Source of the DNA: Sphingomonas limnosediminicola
Lineage (GTDB): Bacteria > Pseudomonadota > Alphaproteobacteria > Sphingomonadales > Sphingomonadaceae
NCBI RefSeq assembly: GCF_039537965.1
Contig: NZ_BAABBM010000001.1
Location: 1,612,001-1,676,000 of the forward strand
Length of the DNA stretch: 64,000 nucleotides
Direction: 5' to 3'
Numbering within the stretch: the first letter of the stretch is position 1; every line of letters starts with the position of its first letter. This document shows, in pieces, positions 9,396 to 18,068 of this stretch. The notes below the pieces were generated by a model. The model was not told the DNA's origin and did no database searches. It saw only the letters and a program-made list of their open reading frames with translations. A program made the position numbers and the translations under genes.

Positions 9396-10534
9396 TGCGT
9401 CACCTATTGATCGCCGTGCTCGCTCTGCTCGGCGCTGTGCCCGTTTCCGCCCAAGCCCCCGCGGCAACCAGTCCCGATTACGCCAAGGACAGTAGCTGGC
9501 TTTGCCTGCCGGGCCGGGCCGACGCCTGCTCGACGCCGTTGCCGACGGTCGCGCTCAACCCGAACGGCTATGGCTCGAACGGCCAGAGCAGCGTCGCCAA
9601 GAACCCGCCGCTCGACTGCTTCTACGTCTATCCGACGGTCTCCCAAGACGCCGCACTGAACAGCGATATGATCGCGGGCCGCGATGAGAAGCTCGCCGCG
9701 GAAACGCAATTCAGCCGCTTCGCCTCCGTCTGCCGGACCTTCGCGCCGATCTACCGGCAGATGACGCTTCGGGCGGTTGCCGCTTTCTCCGCCGGCGCAA
9801 GCATCGATGGCGCGGCCGCGCTGGCTTATGGCGACGTGCGCGACGCCTGGCGCAACTACCTCGCGACGAAGAATAACGGGCGGCCGTTCGTGCTCATCGG
9901 CCACAGCCAGGGCAGCCTGATGATTCAGATGCTGATCGCGCGGGAGATCGAGAAGAACCCGGCCGTCGCCAAGCGCATGAAGCTGGCGATCATTCCTGGC
10001 TTCGACGTGATGGTCCCGCAAGGGAAGCTCGTCGGCGGAACCTTCAAGAACACGCCGCTGTGCAGCGGCGAGGGGCAAACGGGCTGCGTGATGAGCTGGA
10101 CGAGCTTCCGCGAGAAGAACGTTCCGCCGGTCGGCGCCATCTTCGGAATCGCCCCGCAGGCGGGCATGACGGTCGGCTGCGTCAATCCCGCCCGTCCGGG
10201 TTCCAGGGACTGGGTGCCGCTCGACAGTTACTGGTTCACGCGTTCGACCCTGCCGGTGCCCGACGGCCCGATCCAGTGGTCGACCGAAGGCCCGCCGCCG
10301 GCGCCCTATGCCCGCACCGAAGGGCTGGTCTCCGCAAAGTGCATCAACGACGCCCAGCGCGGCTACCTTTGGGTCCGCACCAATGCCGATCCCAAGGACA
10401 AGCGAACCGACCGCATCGGCGGCGAAGTCGCCGTGCTGGGCATGTTTCTGCCTGGCTGGGGCATGCATCTGGCAGACATGGCGATCGGCCAGGGCGACCT
10501 GATCCGCGAAGTAGGAGCGATTGCAGGCAAGTGA
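9395..10534 (+). CDS. DUF3089 alpha/beta-hydrolase-like exported protein
   Basis: A 379-residue protein with a signal peptide ([21 protein letters not shown]). It shows the DUF3089 pattern DCFYVYPTV, FAPIYRQMT and the nucleophile elbow GHSQGSLM, so it is probably a periplasmic serine hydrolase with lipase-like fold. Several cysteines suggest disulfides. It is tightly packed between ruvB (1-base overlap) and ybgC (4-base overlap), so it is co-transcribed with both. Substrate unknown. Confidence 0.82.
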   Translation: MRHLLIAVLALLGAVPVSAQAPAATSPDYAKDSSWLCLPGRADACSTPLPTVALNPNGYGSNGQSSVAKNPPLDCFYVYPTVSQDAALNSDMIAGRDEKLAAETQFSRFASVCRTFAPIYRQMTLRAVAAFSAGASIDGAAALAYGDVRDAWRNYLATKNNGRPFVLIGHSQGSLMIQMLIAREIEKNPAVAKRMKLAIIPGFDVMVPQGKLVGGTFKNTPLCSGEGQTGCVMSWTSFREKNVPPVGAIFGIAPQAGMTVGCVNPARPGSRDWVPLDSYWFTRSTLPVPDGPIQWSTEGPPPAPYARTEGLVSAKCINDAQRGYLWVRTNADPKDKRTDRIGGEVAVLGMFLPGWGMHLADMAIGQGDLIREVGAIAGK

Positions 10535-10983
10535 TCACTGACCTCGACACGCCTTATCGCGGCGGCTTCGTCGGCAAGGAGCATCGGTTCGCGCTCTCGG
10601 TCTATTTCGAAGACACCGACGCCTACGGCATCGTCTACTACGCCAATTATCTGAAGTTCATGGAACGGGCGCGCTCCGACATGGTCCGCGCCGTCGGCGT
10701 CGACCAGGCTGCCGAGCTGCACGCGTCGGGCAGCGCCTATGCGGTCGTCGAGGTGGACATTAAGTACAGGAAACCGGCGCGGTTGGGCGACGACCTTCAG
10801 GTCGTCAGCACGGTCGAGCAGGTCCGCGCATCCTCGGTCGACATTCATCAGCGAGTCATGCGCGGGCCGGAACTACTGACCGACGCACGCGTCACCGCTG
10901 CCTTCCTCGACGGGGAGGGCCGGCCGCGGCGCCAGCCGAAAGACTGGGTCGCCAAGTTCAACGCAATCGCAGCGCAGGGGTAA
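10531..10983 (+). CDS. ybgC: Tol-Pal associated acyl-CoA thioesterase YbgC
   Basis: A 150-residue hot-dog-fold thioesterase. VYFEDTDAYGIVYYANYLKFMERARSD carries the family signature with the catalytic Asp (shown here as one motif, positions about 22-48). The GTG start lies in a GTGA overlap with the DUF3089 gene. In most proteobacteria ybgC is followed by tolQ-tolR-tolA-tolB-pal. Here the stop overlaps tolB directly by one base, so tolQRA are missing from their usual place. Confidence 0.92.
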   Translation: MITDLDTPYRGGFVGKEHRFALSVYFEDTDAYGIVYYANYLKFMERARSDMVRAVGVDQAAELHASGSAYAVVEVDIKYRKPARLGDDLQVVSTVEQVRASSVDIHQRVMRGPELLTDARVTAAFLDGEGRPRRQPKDWVAKFNAIAAQG

Positions 10984-12287
10984 TGATCTTCAAGCCGAAA
11001 CATTTGCTGCTGCTCGCAACCGCCTGCAGCCTTTCCGCCGCCGCGCAGGCGCAGGGGACCGCCGCCGCGACCGTCGTCGCGATTCCGCCGCTCAGCACCC
11101 CGGACGACAAGCCGACGTCTGCAGGCAGCACGCTCAGCATCGCCTGGCAGGCGACCCAGCTGGTCGCGCAGGATTTGCGCGCGACATCGGAAGTCATGCC
11201 GCTGCCACCGCAGCAAAAGGATTTCTATTCCTACCCCGAAGTGACTGCGCCGACCTTCTCGCGTTGGCGGTCGCAGGGCGCGAAGATGCTGGTCACCGGC
11301 TTCGTTCAGGCGCGGCAGGACGGGCGCGTGACGTTCGGCTGCTACGTCTATGACGTCGACAAGGGGCGCGAGGTCGCTCGCAAGGGCTTCGTCGTCAGTC
11401 CCGATGAATGGCAGCGGGCGGCGCATAAATGTTCGGGCCTCGCATACACGGCAGTTACTGGCGCGCCCGGCATCTTCGACACGCGCATCGTCTATGTCGC
11501 CGAGGGCGGTTCGGGCCGGACCAAGATCGACCGCCTTGCGATCATGGACAGTGACGGCTCAAACCACCGCTACCTGACCTCGGGCGACACGATGGTTCTC
11601 ACCCCGCGCCTTTCGCGGAAGGCGGCGCGGGTTGCCTATGTGAGCTACATCGCGGGCCGGCCGCGAGTTCAGGTGATGGACGTCGCTTCCGGCAACGTTC
11701 GTCCGCTGGTCGCCAATGACGCGATCACCTTCGCACCACGATTCTCGCCCGACGGAAGTCGGATCGTCTTTTCGATGATGCTCGGGCCCAACAGCGACAT
11801 ATACGTGGTCAGTGCCGATGGCGGCGTTCCGCAACGGCTGACAACGGCGCCGGGCATCGACACCGACCCCAGCTTCTCGCCCGACGGCAGCAGGATTCTG
11901 TTCGAAAGCGACCGCTCCGGCACCCAGCAACTCTACGTGATGAATGCCGACGGCACGAACGTGCGGCGGGTCAGCTTTGGAGGCGCAGCTTATGCCGCCC
12001 CCGCGTGGAGCCCGGACGGCGAGTGGATTGCCTATACCCGCCGCGAGCCGGGCGCCCGTCGCATCGCCGTTATCCGGGCGGATGGATCGGGTGAGCGAGT
12101 CCTGACCGCTGGCCCTGGCGATGAGGGACCAAGCTGGGCGGCGAGCAGCCGCGAGATCATTTTCCAACGCTCCGATCCCGGCGGGAGCTCGAGCCTGCTT
12201 CGCGTTTCGCTCGACGGCAGCGAGCCGCGCCCCGTTGCGCTGCCGCAGAACGGGTCGGATCCCGATTGGTCTGGAGTGATGGACTGA
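10983..12287 (+). CDS. tolB: TolB-like periplasmic beta-propeller protein
   Basis: A 434-residue protein with a signal peptide (KPKHLLLLATACSLSAAAQA). The N-terminal alpha/beta domain (SIAWQATQLVAQDLRATSE, then GAKMLVTGFVQARQDGRVTFGCYVYD) is followed by a six-bladed propeller with TolB repeats such as FAPRFSPDGSRIVFS, TDPSFSPDGSRILFES and APAWSPDGEWIAYT, ending GSDPDWS. TolB links Pal and TolA in the Tol-Pal complex. Family identity is clear, though the N-terminal domain differs somewhat from typical TolB. It lies between ybgC and the pal-like gene with 1-base overlaps on both sides. Confidence 0.9.
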   Translation: MIFKPKHLLLLATACSLSAAAQAQGTAAATVVAIPPLSTPDDKPTSAGSTLSIAWQATQLVAQDLRATSEVMPLPPQQKDFYSYPEVTAPTFSRWRSQGAKMLVTGFVQARQDGRVTFGCYVYDVDKGREVARKGFVVSPDEWQRAAHKCSGLAYTAVTGAPGIFDTRIVYVAEGGSGRTKIDRLAIMDSDGSNHRYLTSGDTMVLTPRLSRKAARVAYVSYIAGRPRVQVMDVASGNVRPLVANDAITFAPRFSPDGSRIVFSMMLGPNSDIYVVSADGGVPQRLTTAPGIDTDPSFSPDGSRILFESDRSGTQQLYVMNADGTNVRRVSFGGAAYAAPAWSPDGEWIAYTRREPGARRIAVIRADGSGERVLTAGPGDEGPSWAASSREIIFQRSDPGGSSSLLRVSLDGSEPRPVALPQNGSDPDWSGVMD

Positions 12288-12742
12288 TGCGCAAAGAGAT
12301 TCTTGCCGCGACGGCTCTGGCGTTCATCGCATCGGCCGCCCCCGCCCAGCTGCCCGGCCTCAGCAAGCGAGGCCCGGGCTATCGTCCGGAGCAGCCATTG
12401 GTGGTCGGCATCGAGGCGATGCGCGCCGATTTCCTGGCGAAGTCGGGAAGTCCCAACGTCTACTTCGGCAACGACAGCGCCCAACTCGGCGCGCCGGCAC
12501 GCGCGACGCTGGTCGAGCAAGCGGCATGGCTAAGGCAGCATCCAGAGCTGGTGGTGCGCGTCGAAGGTCATGGCGATCCGGGCGACACGCGCGATCATGC
12601 GCTGGCAGTCGGCGCCCGGCGGGCGGAGTCAGTCCGCGAATATCTCGTGCTATTGGGCGTCCCTGCAGCGCAGCTGAGCGTCACCACCTGGGGCAAGGAG
12701 CAGCCCGGGCCACCGCGAACGGTGACCGTGCTCTTACGTTAG
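12287..12742 (+). CDS. Pal-like OmpA-domain periplasmic protein without lipobox
   Basis: A 151-residue protein in the pal position. The OmpA C-terminal domain is recognisable: NVYFGNDSAQL, VEGHGDPGDTRDHALAVGARRAES (Asp and Arg that bind diaminopimelate are kept) and TTWGKEQPG. Two differences from true Pal are visible. The signal peptide (MRKEILAATALAFIASAAPA) has no cysteine, so it should not be a lipoprotein. The stretch usually lying between G-K-E-x-P and the last strand, with the N-R-R motif, is missing; the protein runs from KEQPGPP straight into RTVTVLLR. It may be a degenerate or repurposed Pal. Confidence 0.8.
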   Translation: MRKEILAATALAFIASAAPAQLPGLSKRGPGYRPEQPLVVGIEAMRADFLAKSGSPNVYFGNDSAQLGAPARATLVEQAAWLRQHPELVVRVEGHGDPGDTRDHALAVGARRAESVREYLVLLGVPAAQLSVTTWGKEQPGPPRTVTVLLR

Positions 12743-13048
12743 TTAGGCAGCGCGGCTCTGGTAGCGGCAGGTGCTGAGCCACGAACGGGCTTGGCGCTGG
12801 GCTTCGGCAATCTCGCGAGCCGTCATCTCGGCGGCAATCTCAGCCCGGCACTCCTGGCCACGCGTGCAGCCCGAGAGGGCAGCAAGGTTGAACCACTTGT
12901 GCGCCTCAATGAGATCGACCGCGATGTCCCCCCGTCCGGTCGAATAGGTCACGCCAAGCTCGAACAATGCGTCGACATCACCGGCTTCGGCATCGGCGAG
13001 GCGGCTCCGAATCAGGAACTCCGCGCCCTTCTGACTAATTGCACCCAT
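12743..13048 (-). CDS. Small Sel1-like repeat protein
   Basis: A 101-residue cytoplasmic protein. The segment DVDALFELGVTYSTGRG followed by DLIEAHKWFNLAALSGC is a Sel1-type helical repeat of the kind that mediates protein contacts. It has three cysteines (SGCTRGQEC and STCRY). The ATG at 13048 follows AGGGGAC; an upstream in-frame start would add 17 residues without a better ribosome site. The stop directly abuts that of the pal-like gene on the other strand. Specific role unknown. Confidence 0.72.
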   Translation of the reverse strand: MGAISQKGAEFLIRSRLADAEAGDVDALFELGVTYSTGRGDIAVDLIEAHKWFNLAALSGCTRGQECRAEIAAEMTAREIAEAQRQARSWLSTCRYQSRAA

Positions 13049-13138
13049 TACTTGTCCCCTCAGTCCCCTGTTGAATGGAGATTGAAGGCCTGATCGCAAA
13101 AAAATGGTTAACGCGATTTGGGCACGAAAATGAACGGG

Positions 13139-13975
13139 TTAAACCGCGACATTATCAATCAGTCGCGTGCTGCCCATCACGGCGGCGGCAATCAGCCGCA
13201 TTTCTCCAGCGGGTTGGTCGAGCGGCTTGAGCGTGGCTGCATCGACCAGGGCGAAATAGTCGATGCGGAAAAAGCCGGCGTCGACGAGTGATTGCTTGGC
13301 CTGTCGCAGCACATCCGCAACTGGCTCGCCGGCCCTGATTGCCTCGCGCGCATCGTTAAGGGCGCGGGGCAAGGCGACGGCCTGCCGCCGCTCGTCCGGC
13401 GACAGGAGGGCGTTGCGGGATGAAAGCGCAAGGCCGTCGCTGTCCCGCACCGTCGGTACGCCGACGATATTCTCGCAAAGACCGAGATCGGTGGCCATTC
13501 GGCGGACTACGGCCAGTTGCTGGAAGTCCTTCTCGCCAAAGACAGCGATGTTCGGGGCGACCGCATTGAACAGTTTCGTCACAACCGTCGCCACGCCGTC
13601 GAAATGGCCTGGACGGTGCTCGCCCTCCCACCGCTCGCTGATCCCCGCGACGCTCACCGTCGTTGCGAAGCCGTCCGGGTAGAGGTCGGCCACGCCGGGC
13701 AGCCAGACAAGATCGCAGCCCGCCCGTTCCAGCTCGGTCAGATCGCTCGCTTCCTCACGCGGATAGCGTTCAAGGTCCTTGGGGTCGTTGAACTGCAACG
13801 GATTGACGAAAATCGAAGCGACAACCCGGTCCGCCAGCGTACGGGCCTTAACGATGAGCGCGAGATGTCCCTCGTGTAAAGCGCCCATGGTCGGAACGAA
13901 GGCAATCCGTTCGCCGTTGGCGGCCCAGGCGGAAAGCGCTGACTCTAGGGCCAAATTATCACGAACGGTTTGCAC
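13139..13975 (-). CDS. panC: Pantoate-beta-alanine ligase
   Basis: A 278-residue enzyme making pantothenate from pantoate, beta-alanine and ATP. VPTMGALHEGH carries the HxGH nucleotide motif, followed by ASIFVNPLQFN, FGEKDFQQLA and the LSSRN (KMSKS-like) loop. The GTG at 13975 with GGAG 8 bases upstream gives the family length; the longer frame would add 26 unlikely residues. It is divergent from mipZ across 71 bases. Confidence 0.95.
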   Translation of the reverse strand: MQTVRDNLALESALSAWAANGERIAFVPTMGALHEGHLALIVKARTLADRVVASIFVNPLQFNDPKDLERYPREEASDLTELERAGCDLVWLPGVADLYPDGFATTVSVAGISERWEGEHRPGHFDGVATVVTKLFNAVAPNIAVFGEKDFQQLAVVRRMATDLGLCENIVGVPTVRDSDGLALSSRNALLSPDERRQAVALPRALNDAREAIRAGEPVADVLRQAKQSLVDAGFFRIDYFALVDAATLKPLDQPAGEMRLIAAAVMGSTRLIDNVAV

Positions 13976-13978
13976 CCG

Positions 13979-13983
13979 GACTC
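13979..13983. promoter_or_regulatory. GANTC (CcrM) site between panC and mipZ
   Basis: GACTC lies in the 71-base divergent intergenic region, about 65 bases upstream of the mipZ start. GANTC is the target of the alphaproteobacterial cell-cycle methylase CcrM, and in Caulobacter mipZ is among the genes whose promoter responds to CcrM/GcrA. The site is seen directly; its use is inferred. One such pentamer could occur by chance. Confidence 0.35.
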
Positions 13984-14046
13984 CGGCTTCGTTAATCTTT
14001 GCAACGGGAGAGGCGCTTGCACATGCGCCGGGGGAAGGGTCAAGCC

Positions 14047-14838
14047 ATGGCACAGCCGCATTTCATCGTGTTCGCCAACGAAAAAGGCGGTACCGGCAAG
14101 TCTACGACGGCCGTCCACACGGCGATCGCGCTTGCCGCTTCGGGCCACCGCGTCGGCGCGCTCGACCTCGACAGCCGCCAGCGGACCATGACCCGCTATC
14201 TCGAGAATCGCGACGCGACGATGCGCCGGCTCGAAAAGGTGCTGCCGCAGGCCGCGTATGAAGTGCTGCAAGACCAGACCGAGGAAGCGCTCGCCGCCGC
14301 CATCGCCCGCCTGTCCGAGCAGTGCGACGTGCTTGTTATTGACACGCCGGGCCGTGACGATGCCGTCGCCCGTGCGGCGATTCTTCGTGCCGACACTTTG
14401 GTCACGCCGATGAACGACAGCTTCGTCGACCTCGACCTCATCGGCCAGGTCCATCCGGAGAATTACAAGATCACTCGGCCGAGCTTCTATGCCGAGCTGA
14501 TCTGGAACAGCCGCACGGCACGCGCCAAGCAGACCGGCAAGAGCGTCGACTGGGTCGTCCTTCGCAACCGTCTGCAGCATATCGAGAGCCACAATCTCAA
14601 GCGCGTCGGCGCGGCGCTCGACGAGCTAGCCCGCCGCGTCGGCTTTCGCGTCATCCCCGGCCTCGGCGAGCGCGTCATTTACCGCGAGCTGTTCCCGAAG
14701 GGCCTGACGTTGCTCGATTTCCAGCAACTGGGTGAGGTCGGCATCGGTCACATAACCGCGCGGCAGGAGCTTCGCGAGATGATCTCCGGCCTCGAGATCC
14801 CCGGCCAGGAAGAGCAGAAGCTCGCCGTCAACGGCTAA
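14047..14838 (+). CDS. mipZ: Division-plane positioning ATPase MipZ
   Basis: A 263-residue ParA/MinD-superfamily ATPase. The deviant Walker A is NEKGGTGKSTTAVH (about residues 11-24), then ALDLDSRQRTMTRYLENR, typical of MipZ, and Walker B VLVIDTPGRDD. In Caulobacter MipZ forms a gradient from the ParB-bound poles and inhibits FtsZ, placing division at midcell. The ATG was chosen for GGGGGAAGGG about 8 bases upstream; the frame continues further up without a good site. No parB is adjacent, which fits MipZ, not a chromosomal ParA. Confidence 0.93.
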   Translation: MAQPHFIVFANEKGGTGKSTTAVHTAIALAASGHRVGALDLDSRQRTMTRYLENRDATMRRLEKVLPQAAYEVLQDQTEEALAAAIARLSEQCDVLVIDTPGRDDAVARAAILRADTLVTPMNDSFVDLDLIGQVHPENYKITRPSFYAELIWNSRTARAKQTGKSVDWVVLRNRLQHIESHNLKRVGAALDELARRVGFRVIPGLGERVIYRELFPKGLTLLDFQQLGEVGIGHITARQELREMISGLEIPGQEEQKLAVNG

Positions 14839-14878
14839 GCGGTTGAACCAAAGGCTTCTGACTGCGTAAGGCAGCGTG

Positions 14879-16258
14879 ATGAGCCACACTTTCAATCCCA
14901 CCATCCTCCGCGAATATGACATCCGCGGAATTGTCGGCGACACGCTGACCGAAGCCGACGCCTATGCGCTCGGCCGCACCTTCGCCGCGCTCGCAACCGT
15001 CGAAGGCGCCAAACGCATCGCCGTCGGCCGCGACGGCCGCACGCATTCCGGCATGCTCGAAGCCGCGCTCGTCAGCGGCCTGACGGAAGGCGGCATCGAC
15101 GCCGTGCTAGTCGGCCAGGGCCCGAGCCCGATGCTCTATTTCGCGACCTATTACCTCGACGTCGACGGCGGCATCCAGGTGACCGGAAGCCACAATCCGG
15201 CCGACTACAACGGGTTCAAGATGCTGCTCAAAGGCCGATCGGTCTTCGGGCAGGAGATCCAGGGGATCGGCAAGCGCGCCGCCGCTGGCGATTGGACCGA
15301 AGGGAACGGCACGACCGAGGAGGTCGACATCCGCGAGGCTTATGTCGATCGCTTGCTGCAGGACTATTCCGGCAATTCATATCGCATCGGCTGGGACGCG
15401 GGGAATGGCGCCGCGGGACCGATCCTCGAAATGCTGCTCGACCGCCTGCCCGGCCAGCATTTCGCCATTTATACCGATGTGGACGGGACTTTCCCGAACC
15501 ACCATCCCGACCCGACCGTCGAGAAGAATCTCGCCGACCTCAAGCATCTCGTTTCGGAGAAGCAGCTCGATTTCGGCATAGCCTTCGACGGCGACGGGGA
15601 CCGCATCGGCGCGGTCGACGGCAAGGGGCGCGTGATCTGGGGCGACCAGCTGCTGATGATCCTCGCCGTGTCGGTGCTCAAGGAGCTGCCGGGAGCGACG
15701 CTGATCGCCGACGTAAAAGCGAGCCAGAGCTTCTTCGACCATGTCGCGAAGCTCGGCGGAAAGCCGCTGATGTGGAAGACCGGCCACAGCCTCATCAAGT
15801 CGAAGATGAAGGAGACCGGCGCTCCGCTCGCGGGTGAGATGAGCGGCCATATCTTCTTCAAGCACCGCTGGTACGGCTTCGACGACGCGCTCTACGCCGC
15901 CGTCCGGCTCATCGAAGCGGTAAGTGACAGCGGCCAGAGCCTGACCGAAATCATGGACGCCATGCCCAAGACGACCGCGACGCCGGAAATGCGCTTCCAG
16001 GTCGACGAAAGCCGCAAGTTCGCCATCGTCGAGGAAGTGCGCGACCGACTCTCTGCCGACGGCGCCAAGGTCGACGACACCGACGGCGTCCGCGTCAGCA
16101 CGCCTGACGGCTGGTGGCTGCTGCGCGCATCGAACACGCAGGACGTGCTCGTCGGCCGCGCGGAAGCTGCCGACCAGGCGGGCCTTGACCGGCTGGTTGG
16201 ACAGATCGACGACCAGCTAGCGAAGTCAGGCCTCGAGCGCGTACAGGCCGACCACTAG
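14879..16258 (+). CDS. Phosphomannomutase/phosphoglucomutase
   Basis: A 459-residue alpha-D-phosphohexomutase interconverting sugar 1- and 6-phosphates for envelope polysaccharides. TGSHNPADYNGFK (about residue 101) holds the phosphoserine, DGDGDRIGAVD the magnesium site, GEMSGHIFF the sugar-binding loop and RASNTQDVLVGRAEA the C-terminal phosphate-binding loop, so all four domains are intact. The ATG at 14879 has AAGG nearby; an adjacent GTG at 14876 is possible. It probably feeds GDP-mannose or UDP-glucose synthesis. Confidence 0.93.
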   Translation: MSHTFNPTILREYDIRGIVGDTLTEADAYALGRTFAALATVEGAKRIAVGRDGRTHSGMLEAALVSGLTEGGIDAVLVGQGPSPMLYFATYYLDVDGGIQVTGSHNPADYNGFKMLLKGRSVFGQEIQGIGKRAAAGDWTEGNGTTEEVDIREAYVDRLLQDYSGNSYRIGWDAGNGAAGPILEMLLDRLPGQHFAIYTDVDGTFPNHHPDPTVEKNLADLKHLVSEKQLDFGIAFDGDGDRIGAVDGKGRVIWGDQLLMILAVSVLKELPGATLIADVKASQSFFDHVAKLGGKPLMWKTGHSLIKSKMKETGAPLAGEMSGHIFFKHRWYGFDDALYAAVRLIEAVSDSGQSLTEIMDAMPKTTATPEMRFQVDESRKFAIVEEVRDRLSADGAKVDDTDGVRVSTPDGWWLLRASNTQDVLVGRAEAADQAGLDRLVGQIDDQLAKSGLERVQADH

Positions 16259-16274
16259 GTCGCGGCCGGCGGCC

Positions 16275-16949
16275 TTAGTCGCCTGCGAACAGCAACGCGC
16301 TGAATGCTAACAGTAGGATGGTGATGACGAAGACGGCGCCCGCGCAAGCGACGCCGATCCCCCACCCGCGCTTGAGCTCGCGTTTGAACCACGCGGCCTG
16401 CACGCCGAAGTAAAAGACCGTCCCCGCCAAAAGCAGCACGGCAGACCCAAGCTTCGCCCAGTCGTTCTCAAGACGGCTGAGCGTTCCCGCGATGCTGTAG
16501 AACAGGAACTCAGGGGTCGTGACGAAGCATTGCGCGTAGAAGACCGGCTGAAGCGTCGTGCGATCGAGCGGTCGTCCGAGGGTCCATAGCGAGAAGGCGC
16601 CCACGACGATCGGAAGCGATGCGAACATCACGATCCTGAACAGGATCAGGCTCGTGTTGTCCGAAATGAGGCTGGCCAGGCCGCCGTCCTTGTCGATGAG
16701 ATCGCTGTTCCCAATCAAAGCGAGCTCGAACCCATGGGCCAGGAGGATCGTCAGCAGTAGAAATATCGGCGGACTGAGCAGGTCGTTGAACTGCTCCTGC
16801 GGCGGCTCCTTAAGCTCCTGCTCGCCGCGCGCCATCATTTCCAACGGATGCCGAACCGACCGCCACAAGGTGCGCGGATAGAAGACGAGCCACGACATGA
16901 GCTCGTACAGAAGGTCCTCGAAGGACTTCAGAAAGACGAGGAACGGCAC
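16275..16949 (-). CDS. Integral membrane protein of unknown function
   Basis: A 224-residue protein with about four or five predicted membrane helices (for example IFLLLTILLAHGFELALI, FASLPIVVGAFSLWTL, SAVLLLAGTVFYFGV and ACAGAVFVITILLLAFSALL). The N-terminal part (SWLVFYPRTLWRSVRHPLEMM) is an amphipathic segment reminiscent of Yip1-like permease proteins. The GTG at 16949 with GGAGGGGG upstream was preferred over a TTG at 16964. It stands alone, convergent with the phosphohexomutase. No function is assigned. Confidence 0.75.
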   Translation of the reverse strand: MPFLVFLKSFEDLLYELMSWLVFYPRTLWRSVRHPLEMMARGEQELKEPPQEQFNDLLSPPIFLLLTILLAHGFELALIGNSDLIDKDGGLASLISDNTSLILFRIVMFASLPIVVGAFSLWTLGRPLDRTTLQPVFYAQCFVTTPEFLFYSIAGTLSRLENDWAKLGSAVLLLAGTVFYFGVQAAWFKRELKRGWGIGVACAGAVFVITILLLAFSALLFAGD

Positions 16950-17014
16950 GGACCCCCTCCGCAATAACCCCGCCGACTGCTGTAACTGATGTCAGTGACG
17001 GCGCCTAATCGCGA

Positions 17015-18016
17015 TCAATCGTCTTCGTCTTCATAGCCAATCAGGTTGAGCTCACGCGCCTTGATCTGGTGCGTCATGCACCAATGCTTGAGCGCTTCCT
17101 CGCGGCCGTGGGTGATCAATACCTCGCGCGGCGCTAACTCGCGGATGGTCGTCGTCAGCTCGTCCCAGTCGGCGTGGTCGGAAATGATCAGTGGCAGCTC
17201 GACATTCCGCTGCCGCGCGCGCTGGCGGATGCGCATCCAGCCCGACGCCATCGCGGTCACCGGATCGGGCAGCCGCCGCGACCAGCGATCGTTGAGCGCG
17301 CCCGGGGGCGCGATGACGATATGCCCCGCCATCTCCTGCTTGGTCGCGCCGCCGGTATGGCGAAGCTCGCCGAGATCGATGCCGAATTCCTGGTAAAGCT
17401 GGTTCAACTTCTCAACCGCGCCGTGGAAATAGATGGGCGCATCATGGCCCCGCTCGCGAAGCTCGCAGATGATCCGTTGCGCCTTGCCGAGCGCATAGGC
17501 GCCGACCAGCACGCAGCGGCTCGGATCCGAATGCAGGCGATGGAGCAATCGGTCAATCTCGCTTCCTGTGTCGGGATGGCGGAAGACCGGCAGGCCGAAG
17601 GTCGCCTCGGTAATGAAGATGTCGCACGGCACTGGCACGAACTCTGGGCAGGTCGGGTCCGGGCGCCGCTTATAGTCGCCGGACACCACGATCTTTTCGC
17701 CCTTGTGCTCGAGCACGATCTGCGCGGAGCCGAGCACATGGCCCGCGGGCACGAAGCTGACGTCCACCTCGCCGACGCGGATGCTCTCGCCATAGGCGAT
17801 CGCCTGCGCGCCCGGCTGTGGCCCGTAGCGCGTCGCCATGATCGCGAGCGTCTCCGGCGTTGCCAGAACTTTCTCATGACCGCCGCGCGCGTGATCTGAG
17901 TGACCGTGGGTCACCATCGCCCTGGCCTTGGGCTGCGAAGGGTCGATCCACGCGTTCGCCGGGCGCACATAGATGCCCTCGGGATAGGACTCGATCCAGG
18001 AACCTAAGCGCGCCAT
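17015..18016 (-). CDS. Ligase-associated DNA exonuclease (MBL fold)
   Basis: A 333-residue metallo-beta-lactamase/beta-CASP-like nuclease. VTHGHSDHARGGH is the HxHxDH metal motif, VPAGHVLGSAQIV and VVSGDYKRR the next ligands, and ISDHADWDEL plus LITHGREEAL the C-terminal ones. The family normally sits beside an ATP-dependent DNA ligase and a DEXH helicase and is thought to act in DNA repair. Here it is divergent, across about 50 bases, from a small membrane protein and that helicase; no ligase gene is in the window. Confidence 0.9.
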   Translation of the reverse strand: MARLGSWIESYPEGIYVRPANAWIDPSQPKARAMVTHGHSDHARGGHEKVLATPETLAIMATRYGPQPGAQAIAYGESIRVGEVDVSFVPAGHVLGSAQIVLEHKGEKIVVSGDYKRRPDPTCPEFVPVPCDIFITEATFGLPVFRHPDTGSEIDRLLHRLHSDPSRCVLVGAYALGKAQRIICELRERGHDAPIYFHGAVEKLNQLYQEFGIDLGELRHTGGATKQEMAGHIVIAPPGALNDRWSRRLPDPVTAMASGWMRIRQRARQRNVELPLIISDHADWDELTTTIRELAPREVLITHGREEALKHWCMTHQIKARELNLIGYEDEDD

Positions 18017-18068
18017 TGCGAGCTATATAGGGCGAACGACAACAGAAGTTCCGCGGGAGAACAGACAA

